Assembly (NCBI GenBank): GCA_035764525.1
Contig: DASTZB010000238.1
Location: 1-21,353 of the forward strand
Reading direction: 5' to 3'
Source: VBAS01 sp035764525
Lineage (GTDB): Bacteria; Bacteroidota; Bacteroidia; Chitinophagales; Chitinophagaceae
Length of the DNA stretch: 21,353 nt
Part shown: piece by piece, positions 1-7,270 of the stretch
How the letters are laid out: every line of letters begins with the position of its first letter
Position numbering within the stretch: position 1 is the first letter of the stretch
Made by a program: the position numbers and the translations under genes
Notes under the pieces: model-generated
Database searches by the model: none
What the model saw: the letters and a program-made list of their open reading frames with translations, nothing else
What the model was told of the DNA's origin: nothing

Positions 1-2
1 AA

Positions 3-1664
3 TATTCGATCACATTCCAGCCATTCATAGTTATACCAACCGGTAAGATAGGATTGGTAATGGCTAAAGATGGGGCAGAGCTTGAAACAGGCGCCATACT
101 TGCCCGCAAAGTTGAGTGTGATACATTTCAAAGCGCTGAAGCATTTTTGAAAGCCGGTGGTAGGAAAGGACGACAAACAGATATTATCGCGCCAGGCTCA
201 TATCGTATCAACACTTTGTTATTTGATATTGAAATAACAGACCTTATAAGTATTCCTGATAATGCAGTGGGTGTAGTAACCACGATGGAAGGAAAACCGT
301 TGGAAGAAGGAAAAATTGCCGGAAGAATTATTGATGATGGTAATAAATTTCAGGACGTTGATAAATTTTTGGACAGTGGCGGTTATAAAGGATTGCAGGA
401 ACAAGTAATTCTTGCTGGTTCTTATTTCTTGAATCCGTGGTTTGTAAAAATGGAAATGGTTAAAATGACCGAGATCCCAATTGGACATGTTGGCGTTGTT
501 ATTTCATATGTAGGAGAAGATGGTAAAGACCTGAGCGGCGCTGAATTCAAACACGGGAATATTGTTGCAAAAGGATATAAAGGAGTTTGGAATGAACCAT
601 TAGGTCCCGGTAAATATCCTATCAATCCTTATATCATGAAAGTAGAACTGGTGCCGACTACAAACCTTGTTCTTAACTGGGCAAGTGCAAGAAGTGAAAG
701 TCACCAGCTTGATAAAAATCTTTCAACGATCACTGTTCGTAGTAAAGATGGTTTCCCTTTTAATCTTGACGTATCGCAGATCATTCACATTCCAACAACA
801 GAAGCGCCGAAAGTGATTGCACGATTTGGTAACATGAACAATCTTGTAAGCCAGGTGTTGGAACCAACTATTGGTAACTATTTCCGTAACAGTGCGCAGG
901 ATAGTGATGTGATTGCATTCCTTGGTACACGTAAAGAAAGACAGCAATCTGCAAAAGATCATATTGGCCGTGTGCTTGAACAGTATAACGTTTTCGGAGT
1001 AGATACTCTTATCGGTGATATTGTTCCTCCTGAAAGCTTGATGAAAACACTTACTGATCGTAAGTTGGCTGAAGAGCAAAAGATAACTTACGAAACTCAG
1101 AAGAAAGCACAGGAAACAAGGCAGGCATTGGAAAAAGAAACTGCTGTAGCTGAAATTCAAAAAGAGATCGTAAAAGCTGATCAAGGTGTGCTCATTGCCG
1201 AACGCATTGCTGATGCTGCGGTGAAAAAAGCCACTGGTGATGCAAACAGTGTTCGTTTGCAGGCAAATGCCGAAGGCGATCGTTTGAAATTATTAGCAAC
1301 TGGTGAAGCAGAAAAAGTAAGATTGCTTGCAAAAGCAGAATCTGAAAAGATTGAGTTACTTGCAAAAGCAAATGCTGAGCAAATCACTTTGACAGGTAAT
1401 GCTGAAGCAGAGAAGATCCTTGCTATTGGTAAGTCAAATGCGGAATCATATAAACTCTCTGTTGATGCGATGGGTGGCAATAATTTCACGCAGTTAAAAG
1501 TGATGGAGTCGATCGCGAGCCAGAATGTAAAGATCATGCCTGATGTTTTGATTGGAGGTGGTGATAATGCCAATGGAGGTATAAGTGGTTTATTGGGTTT
1601 GCAGATACTTGAACAGTTAGGCAAAAAGGTAAATAATGGAAACGATAAGGAAAAGAAGAATTAA
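3..1664 (+). CDS. SPFH/flotillin-like membrane-scaffold protein (5' end outside window)
   Basis: The frame is open from base 3, and the residues before the first ATG (base 60) fit the family (FIVIPTGKIGLVMAKDG), so the gene starts left of the window; the TTG at 54 and ATG at 60 are internal. About 553 residues are visible. The first ~220 hold three related units, each with an I-P-x(3)-VGVV-type strand, two also with FLxxGGxKGxQ and a GSYxxN or GKYxxN turn. The SPFH core follows, including VRSKDGFPFNLDVS and IVPPESLMKTL. Next is a long Ala/Glu/Lys-rich helix with 11-residue repeats, and last a Gly/Asn-rich tail (IGGGDNANGG) before a charged C-terminus. SPFH proteins oligomerise at membranes and organise microdomains; the role here is unknown. 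A terminator follows. The assignment is sure at superfamily level, not at subfamily level. Confidence 0.9.
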   Translation, partial: YSITFQPFIVIPTGKIGLVMAKDGAELETGAILARKVECDTFQSAEAFLKAGGRKGRQTDIIAPGSYRINTLLFDIEITDLISIPDNAVGVVTTMEGKPLEEGKIAGRIIDDGNKFQDVDKFLDSGGYKGLQEQVILAGSYFLNPWFVKMEMVKMTEIPIGHVGVVISYVGEDGKDLSGAEFKHGNIVAKGYKGVWNEPLGPGKYPINPYIMKVELVPTTNLVLNWASARSESHQLDKNLSTITVRSKDGFPFNLDVSQIIHIPTTEAPKVIARFGNMNNLVSQVLEPTIGNYFRNSAQDSDVIAFLGTRKERQQSAKDHIGRVLEQYNVFGVDTLIGDIVPPESLMKTLTDRKLAEEQKITYETQKKAQETRQALEKETAVAEIQKEIVKADQGVLIAERIADAAVKKATGDANSVRLQANAEGDRLKLLATGEAEKVRLLAKAESEKIELLAKANAEQITLTGNAEAEKILAIGKSNAESYKLSVDAMGGNNFTQLKVMESIASQNVKIMPDVLIGGGDNANGGISGLLGLQILEQLGKKVNNGNDKEKKN

Positions 1665-1691
1665 CCTAATAAGTCGAGTTAATAAAAATAT

Positions 1692-1716
1692 AATCCCGCC
1701 ATTGGCGGGATTTTTT
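1692..1716 (+). terminator. Rho-independent terminator after the SPFH gene
   Basis: A 9-bp perfect stem (AATCCCGCC / GGCGGGATT) with a 3-base loop is followed by a T run. It lies 28 bases after the SPFH stop codon and 60 bases before the next start, so it separates the SPFH gene from the PIG-L operon. Confidence 0.9.
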
Positions 1717-1776
1717 ATACTACCGGCTAAGCCAGTTTGTAAAGCAAGACTTATATTCGCTGAATAAATTTGCCGG

Positions 1777-4257
1777 ATGAAGAAAACTTTTAGTCTTTTA
1801 TTTATTTTCTTTTTCTCTTTCGAACTAATTGCTCAATCCCTGCCTACACGGACCTCTGCTGATATGTATCAGGCCATTCGCAAATTGAATGTACTTGGCA
1901 CTGTTCTGTATGTTGCTGCGCATCCTGACGATGATAATGCAAGATTGATAGCTTATTTCGCAAAAGATAAATTATACCGTACCGGGTATTTATCAATGAC
2001 AAGAGGGGATGGCGGACAGAATTTAATTGGCGACGAACAAGCGTTTGAGTTGGGATTGATACGAACACAGGAATTATTAGCCTCAAGAAAGGTCGATGGA
2101 GGCGAGCAGTTTTTTTCCCGGGCTTATGATTTTGGTTATTCAAAAAACCCTGACGAAACATTTTCTATATGGGATAAAGAAAAAATATTGAGTGATGTGG
2201 TGTGGGTGATCAGAAAAATTCAACCGGATGTTGTGATTACAAGATTCCCAACAACAGGGGAAGGTGGGCATGGACATCACACTGCTTCTGCAATTTTAGC
2301 CAATGAAGCATACGCCGCTGCTGCAGACCCAAATCGTTTCCCAGAACAATTGAAATATGTAAAGCCCTGGCAGGTGAAAAGAGTTTTGTGGAATACTTTC
2401 AATTTTGGCGGAGCAAATACGACTAACGCAGATCAATTCCATTTCGATGTTGGCATTTATAATCCTTTGCTGGGAAAAAGCTATGGAGAGCTCGGTGCAG
2501 AAAGCCGTAGCCAGAACAGAACGCAGGGAACAGGATCAACATCTGTGATCGGACAAGCAATTGAATATTTCAGAACAACCAAGGGTGATCCACCAATAAA
2601 CGACCTTATGGATGGAGTGGATGTTAGCTGGAAAAGAGTAAAAGGTGGTGAAGAAATAGAAAAAATAGTGAATGGATTGATCGCTTCATTTGATTTCGGA
2701 CATCCTGTAAATTCTGTAAAGGGATTAGTGCAATTATACAGGGCCTTGCAACAACTGCCTGATGGTTATTGGAAAACACGGAAGCTAGAAGAAACAAAAG
2801 ATCTGATCGAGCAATGCAGTGGTTTATTTATTACAGCCACATCACCACAGCAATATGCTGTGCAAACAGATTCTGTTCGTATCAATTTTTTACTGAATAA
2901 CCGTGTTGGAATAAATGCTTCGTTAATAAAAGTACAGGTGGACGCTTTTGACTCTTCTTTCAATTTGCCGTTGACAAAAAATGTGAATGTAAATTTTGGA
3001 AAGACTTTTTTTGTTCCGGATTCTAAACCCATCACGCAGCCCTATTGGCTTGCTAATAAAATGGAGGAAGGGTATTTTAATGTAAATGACCAATTGAAGA
3101 TTGGCCAGGCAGATGTTGATCCAGCTTTTATTGCTGCCATCACTGTTACTATTGAAGGAGAAAATTTCAATTTTGAAAAACCAGTAAAATTTAAGTTCAC
3201 GGATCCGGTGCATGGAGAATTATATGAACCGCTGGTTATTATTCCTCCCTTTGATGTATCAATTCCAAGTGATCTTGTTGTTTATAAAATGAATTCAAAA
3301 GATAACCAACTCACTCAACCAGCCATTTTTAAAGCCAATAAAGATATTCCAGATGTAAAAATATATGATGGCGACAGAAGCATTCCTGGATCTGAAAAGA
3401 TGGCTTTATCTAAAGGACAATTGAGAGAGGTGGAAACGTTGAAACCTTTTAATGCATCCGATACCGTTTCTAAATTGACAGTAACAGAATTCAAGTATAA
3501 AAAAGGCGGCGATATTGCCAAGTCAATTCGTAGCATCAAATATGACCATGTACCTTATATAACTTATTTCAAAAATGCGGAAAGCAAACAATTGGCATTG
3601 AAGATCGAAACCTATGGGAAAAAGATCGGTTATATTCCGGGAGCAGGTGATAAGATACCTGCTGCATTAGAACAAATGGGTTTTGATGTGAATATCCTTT
3701 CTCAAAAAGAACTAAATAAGAACGACCTCGGCAAATTTGATGCAGTGATGGTTGGAGTGAGAGCTTATAACACAAATGAGTTTATGGCCAACTATTATGA
3801 TAAACTGATGAAATATGTAAATGAAGGCGGCAATTTAATTGTTCAATACAATAATACACAATTCAGGAATAATCAGCAGCCAAAGATTGGCCCATACAAT
3901 TTTACTATTTCAGGTAAACGGGTTACCGATGAAAATGCTACTGTGAATTTTTTGAACCCCGATCACCCGGTATTGAATTTCCCCAATAAGATAACGCAAG
4001 ATGATTTTAAGGGATGGATCCAGGAACGGAGCATTTATCATGCTTCAAATTTCGATCGGTCAAAATTTGAAACTATTTTCTCTATGCATGATCCCGGCGA
4101 AGGTGATGATGATGGCAGTTTGATCATTGCTAAATATGGAAAAGGTGTTTTTGTTTACACCGGTTTGGTTTTCTTCCGTGAATTACCAGCTGGTGTGCCG
4201 GGTGCTTATCGTTTACTGGCAAATTTGATTGCACTTAATAGAAAAAAGGCGTTTTAA
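1777..4257 (+). CDS. Secreted PIG-L family deacetylase with C-terminal amidotransferase-like domain
   Basis: This 826-residue protein has a signal peptide (MKKTFSLLFIFFFSFELIAQ). The PIG-L/LmbE domain follows, with the zinc and catalytic motif AHPDD at 48-52 and the distal histidine motif HGHH at 165-168. PIG-L enzymes remove N-acetyl groups from amino-sugar conjugates; the substrate here is unknown. Residues ~320-600 look beta-rich and linker-like. From ~615 the sequence (GYIPGAGDKIPAALEQMGF, then VMVGVRAYN and GGNLIVQYNNT) resembles a class I glutamine-amidotransferase/ThuA-like fold, without an obvious catalytic Cys-His pair. It is far longer than single-domain PIG-L enzymes of ~230-300 residues. 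It is the first gene of a coupled operon; its TAA shares its last base with the next ATG. Periplasmic location is inferred from the signal peptide. Confidence 0.9.
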   Translation: MKKTFSLLFIFFFSFELIAQSLPTRTSADMYQAIRKLNVLGTVLYVAAHPDDDNARLIAYFAKDKLYRTGYLSMTRGDGGQNLIGDEQAFELGLIRTQELLASRKVDGGEQFFSRAYDFGYSKNPDETFSIWDKEKILSDVVWVIRKIQPDVVITRFPTTGEGGHGHHTASAILANEAYAAAADPNRFPEQLKYVKPWQVKRVLWNTFNFGGANTTNADQFHFDVGIYNPLLGKSYGELGAESRSQNRTQGTGSTSVIGQAIEYFRTTKGDPPINDLMDGVDVSWKRVKGGEEIEKIVNGLIASFDFGHPVNSVKGLVQLYRALQQLPDGYWKTRKLEETKDLIEQCSGLFITATSPQQYAVQTDSVRINFLLNNRVGINASLIKVQVDAFDSSFNLPLTKNVNVNFGKTFFVPDSKPITQPYWLANKMEEGYFNVNDQLKIGQADVDPAFIAAITVTIEGENFNFEKPVKFKFTDPVHGELYEPLVIIPPFDVSIPSDLVVYKMNSKDNQLTQPAIFKANKDIPDVKIYDGDRSIPGSEKMALSKGQLREVETLKPFNASDTVSKLTVTEFKYKKGGDIAKSIRSIKYDHVPYITYFKNAESKQLALKIETYGKKIGYIPGAGDKIPAALEQMGFDVNILSQKELNKNDLGKFDAVMVGVRAYNTNEFMANYYDKLMKYVNEGGNLIVQYNNTQFRNNQQPKIGPYNFTISGKRVTDENATVNFLNPDHPVLNFPNKITQDDFKGWIQERSIYHASNFDRSKFETIFSMHDPGEGDDDGSLIIAKYGKGVFVYTGLVFFRELPAGVPGAYRLLANLIALNRKKAF

Positions 4258-4415
4258 TGAGTAAGCAGGGAGATGACACAAGAAGAACAATGGCTGTGAT
4301 TTTGACTGTGGTGATCGGGCTTGTTCTTGGATTTATAATTAAGAGAGTTACCGTCGGTTTATTAATTGGTCTTGCGTTAGGGCTTTTACTTTCAGGATTA
4401 GTCAGGAAAAAATAA
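4257..4415 (+). CDS. Small membrane protein, 52 residues
   Basis: The ATG at 4257 overlaps the PIG-L stop codon by one base (TAATG), a layout typical of translational coupling. The product begins MSKQGDDTRRTMAVILTV and has two short hydrophobic stretches, at ~13-28 and ~33-49. They are separated by Lys-Arg, and the protein ends in RKK. This suggests a helical hairpin or a glycine-rich membrane protein (repeated G-L-x-x-G spacing). I recognise no family. Its position between the PIG-L enzyme and the symporter, with no room for another promoter, argues that it is real and co-expressed. Function is unknown. Confidence 0.7.
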   Translation: MSKQGDDTRRTMAVILTVVIGLVLGFIIKRVTVGLLIGLALGLLLSGLVRKK

Positions 4416-4435
4416 TTACAATAATATACTTGAGT

Positions 4436-4558
4436 ATGGAGGAGGGCAACGATAAAATACCTTTATTCAAATCATGGGGTCAATGGTATTTTTTCATCAT
4501 TGCGTTTCTTATACTGCTTATCATCTTGTTTAGCCTCTTTACCAAAGCCTTTTCATGA
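4436..4558 (+). CDS. Single-pass microprotein, 40 residues, coupled to symporter
   Basis: It starts at ATG 4436, and its TGA overlaps the symporter ATG by four bases (ATGA), which predicts translational coupling. The product opens with an acidic MEEGNDK, continues with an aromatic segment (LFKSWGQWYFF), and has one transmembrane helix at ~17-35 ending in LFTKAFS. A tiny one-helix protein directly ahead of a sodium:solute symporter suggests a small accessory subunit; some SSS transporters are known to have small partner proteins. I cannot assign a named family. Real translation is well supported by the overlap; the partner role is inference. Confidence 0.72.
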   Translation: MEEGNDKIPLFKSWGQWYFFIIAFLILLIILFSLFTKAFS

Positions 4559-6282
4559 GCCAACTTGATTGGATAATACTTGCCGCTACATTGGTCGGGA
4601 TAATTGCTTATGGTTTATACAAAAGCCGTACTACCCACAATCTTGATGGTTATATTCTTGCTAACAGAAGTTTACCATGGGGATTGGTATTGCTTAGCAT
4701 TATGGGCACACAAGCAAGTGCGATTACATTTCTCTCCGCTCCCGGCCAGGCATATACAGATGGAATGCGGTTTGTTCAGTATTATTTTGGCTTACCGATC
4801 GCAATGGTGGTCATCTGTATATTTTTCGTTCCCATTTTTAGTAAGCTGAAAGTTTATACGGCGTATGAATTTTTGGAGAACAGGTTTGATGGCAAAACAA
4901 GAACCCTCACTTCTTTTTTATTTTTGTTGTCAAGAGGAGTATCAACGGGTATCAGCGTATTTGCGCCTTCCATTATTCTTTCATCGTTATTGGGTTGGAA
5001 TATCTACTGGACAAATTTATTTATGGGCGGCTTGCTGATAATTTATACACTTAGCGGTGGTGCAAAAGCAGTCGCTTATACACAACAACTACAGCTCATC
5101 ATCATTTTCACCGGAATGTTTTTGGCAGCTTATATGGTCGTACACATGTTGCCAAAAGATGTTGGCTTTATTGACTCATTACAGGTTAGTGGTAAACTCG
5201 GAAGGCTGAATGTTATTACCACTGGTTTTGAAAAAGGAAATGGTTTTGACTGGGGAGATAAGTATAATTTATGGAGTGGCATCATTGGTGGATTCTTTCT
5301 TGCTTTATCTTATTTTGGAACAGATCAGAGCCAGGTGGGGCGTTATCTAACTGCAAAATCACTTACAGAAAGCCGAATGGGTTTGTTGATGAATGGTCTT
5401 GTAAAAGTGCCCATGCAATTTGCTATCTTGTTGATCGGCGCATTGGTGTTTACTTTTTATCAATTTAATAATGCTCCTTTATTTTTTAATCAATCGCAAT
5501 TAAACAAACTAGAGAACACCTCGCATAAAGATTCATTGTCTATTGCTAAAAAAATTTACAATGATCTGTCTGAGCAAAAAAAGTCTACGGTTGCCCTTTT
5601 TGCAAATGCGGAAACGAAAGAAGAAAAAGATAATAAGGCTGTTGAGCTAGGCCATCTGCAATATCAATCTGATAGTATTCGGAAAAAAGTAAAGACTTGG
5701 ATGCAAGCAGAAAAAATTGAGGGAGATACAAGTGATACCAATTATATTTTTCTTCGATTTGTCGTTGACAACCTTCCGAAAGGAATGGTTGGGTTATTGA
5801 TAGCCATAATTTTTTTGGCATCATGGGGCAGTATAGCGGCAGCTATTAATTCTCTTGCATCAAGTACAATGGTAGATTTTCACCGGCGCTTTTCAAAAAA
5901 GGAAATTACAAATGAAGCGGAGTATCAAATGTCAAAGCGCTATACACTTTTATGGGGGATCTTTTGTGTGATTGTTGCTATGTACTCTTACAATCTTGGA
6001 AATAGTCTTATTGAAACTGTGAATGAACTGGGCTCAATTTTTTATGGGCCGATCCTTGGAGTTTTCCTTGTAGCATTATTTTTTAAGAAAATCACAAATG
6101 GCTCGACTGTTTTTTATGCAACAGTATTGACACAGCTACTGATTTTTGCAATTTATATTCCAGCTAAATTGAATTTGATCGGCTTAGGTTTTCTCTGGTT
6201 AAATCCTATTGGGGCTTTTGGCGTTATTCTTTTTGCTTTTCTTTTACAACCAATGATGGCAAAAAGAAAAACCCTGCCATAA
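4555..6282 (+). CDS. Sodium:solute symporter (SSS family)
   Basis: This 575-residue polytopic membrane protein belongs to the SSS (SSF) family. Evidence includes the N-terminal TM helix, the motif LDGYILANRSLPWG (~30-43), the discontinuous helix around MGTQASAITFLSAPGQAY (~50-67), RGVSTGISVFAPS (~127-139), YTLSGGAKAVAYTQQLQ (~164-180), and GTDQSQVGRYLTAKS (~255-269). Such proteins couple Na+ entry to uptake of sugars, amino acids, vitamins or anions; this substrate is unknown. Residues ~304-398 form a charged, mostly helical insertion between two TM helices, longer than in minimal family members. It follows a secreted deacetylase, so it may import that enzyme's product, which is inference. 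A hairpin overlaps its stop codon. Confidence 0.93.
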   Translation: MSQLDWIILAATLVGIIAYGLYKSRTTHNLDGYILANRSLPWGLVLLSIMGTQASAITFLSAPGQAYTDGMRFVQYYFGLPIAMVVICIFFVPIFSKLKVYTAYEFLENRFDGKTRTLTSFLFLLSRGVSTGISVFAPSIILSSLLGWNIYWTNLFMGGLLIIYTLSGGAKAVAYTQQLQLIIIFTGMFLAAYMVVHMLPKDVGFIDSLQVSGKLGRLNVITTGFEKGNGFDWGDKYNLWSGIIGGFFLALSYFGTDQSQVGRYLTAKSLTESRMGLLMNGLVKVPMQFAILLIGALVFTFYQFNNAPLFFNQSQLNKLENTSHKDSLSIAKKIYNDLSEQKKSTVALFANAETKEEKDNKAVELGHLQYQSDSIRKKVKTWMQAEKIEGDTSDTNYIFLRFVVDNLPKGMVGLLIAIIFLASWGSIAAAINSLASSTMVDFHRRFSKKEITNEAEYQMSKRYTLLWGIFCVIVAMYSYNLGNSLIETVNELGSIFYGPILGVFLVALFFKKITNGSTVFYATVLTQLLIFAIYIPAKLNLIGLGFLWLNPIGAFGVILFAFLLQPMMAKRKTLP

Positions 6283-6290
6283 GCAGGGTT
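6270..6290. terminator. Bidirectional terminator between convergent genes
   Basis: An 8-bp perfect stem (AACCCTGC / GCAGGGTT) with a 5-base loop includes the symporter stop codon. Read on the minus strand it is followed by TTTCTTTTT, a good T tract 22 bases after the DUF2911 stop. On the plus strand the downstream tract (ATAAATATTTT) is weaker. It probably serves both convergent genes. Confidence 0.8.
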
Positions 6291-6311
6291 ATAAATATTT
6301 TCTGGAAGATT

Positions 6312-7145
6312 CTACTTCATTTCTTTTTGCAACTTCTCATTCAAAGCAACATAATCATCGTTCTTGGCTTTTTTTGCGATCTCAATTGATTTGTTTGAAG
6401 TGGCAATAGCATCAGCTTTCTTACCAAGCATTTTTTGGGCACGGGCTTTTTGATATAATACCCAGAATGCTTCAGGGTTTTGAGCATAAGCTTTATCAAG
6501 CCATTCTACTGCTTTGTTCAGGTCTTTGCCATTATCAATGTAATATTGAGCTGCGGCAAAATAAGGTCTGTTATCTCCTTCCATTGTGCCTTTGATCTGC
6601 TCCATTACCTTACTATCAACATCGGATGTTACTTCAAAGCCGGCAAAAACATTAGCCCATACCAATCCAATAGTGCAGCTATTGCTTTTTATGTTATCAA
6701 TATTGATCATCATCGTTTCAATTGAAAATGGTAAAGCTTCTGGTTTTGCAGTTACTCTTACAACATCCTGGTCTTGTTTATAAGCAGCCGGGCTTGTTAC
6801 GTCCAGTTGTTTTGTAATGATAAATGTCCATTCAGTTTCGCCAGGTATTGAAAGCAAACCATATTTGCCTGCTGAAACTTTTTTGCCACCGATCGTGACA
6901 TCTTCGCCAAAATTAATAGTCGTTGCATTGTTAGCGCCGGTTCTCCAAACTTTTCCGTAAGGAACAAGATCGCCAAAAATTTTACGGCCCTTTACACCGG
7001 GACGTGAATAGGAAATTTCAATGCTTGATAAAGCAAAGTTTTGTTTAACGTTTGCGGTGGGGCTGGGTTGAGGTGTGGTTAATTGCTGCGCTTCAGTTGA
7101 AAAAATTATAAATGATGCAACAGCTAATAAAAATAGTTTTTTCAT
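6312..7145 (-). CDS. Secreted DUF2911 protein with C-terminal TPR-like helices
   Basis: This 277-residue protein has a signal peptide (MKKLFLLAVASFIIFSTEAQ). It carries the DUF2911 hallmark near residues 46-75: YSRPGVKGRKIFGDLVPYG, then VWRTGANNATTI. The first ~170 residues are a beta-rich DUF2911 domain. The tail (~190-277) contains helical repeats resembling tetratricopeptide repeats, such as AVEWLDKAYAQNPEAFW and KADAIATSNKSIEIAKKA. DUF2911 proteins are widespread secreted proteins of unknown function in Bacteroidota. The gene is monocistronic, with its own likely promoter and a terminator just downstream. Confidence 0.92.
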   Translation of the reverse strand: MKKLFLLAVASFIIFSTEAQQLTTPQPSPTANVKQNFALSSIEISYSRPGVKGRKIFGDLVPYGKVWRTGANNATTINFGEDVTIGGKKVSAGKYGLLSIPGETEWTFIITKQLDVTSPAAYKQDQDVVRVTAKPEALPFSIETMMINIDNIKSNSCTIGLVWANVFAGFEVTSDVDSKVMEQIKGTMEGDNRPYFAAAQYYIDNGKDLNKAVEWLDKAYAQNPEAFWVLYQKARAQKMLGKKADAIATSNKSIEIAKKAKNDDYVALNEKLQKEMK

Positions 7146-7168
7146 GATGACAATTTGTTTTTGGACGA

Positions 7169-7200
7169 CAAAGGTAGGGGAATAGAGGATAGAGGATAAA
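7169..7200 (-). promoter_or_regulatory. Likely Bacteroidota-type promoter of the DUF2911 gene
   Basis: On the minus strand, TACCTTTG (7169-7176) matches the -7 consensus TAnnTTTG exactly. TTTA (7197-7200) stands 20 bases upstream, one base from the -33 consensus TTTG. The -7 box is 23 bases before the ATG, giving a leader of about 15-20 bases. The spacer contains a TAGAGGA tandem duplicate. Confidence 0.55.
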
Positions 7201-7270
7201 TTTTTAGATGAGAGTTATAAAAAGCAAATTCTTAGAATCACCATTATGTTTTATCTGTTTAGTTATTCTT

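Noticed and set aside
723..1624. Long open frames on the minus strand opposite the SPFH gene
   Set aside because: They mirror the Ala/Glu/Lys-rich coiled coil and give low-complexity Ser/Phe/Ala proteins with no domain likeness; they are codon-bias shadows.
1765..1772. TAAATTTG, a match to the -7 consensus, upstream of the PIG-L gene
   Set aside because: It ends four bases before the ATG and would put the transcript start at or after the start codon; no -33 box is at the right distance.
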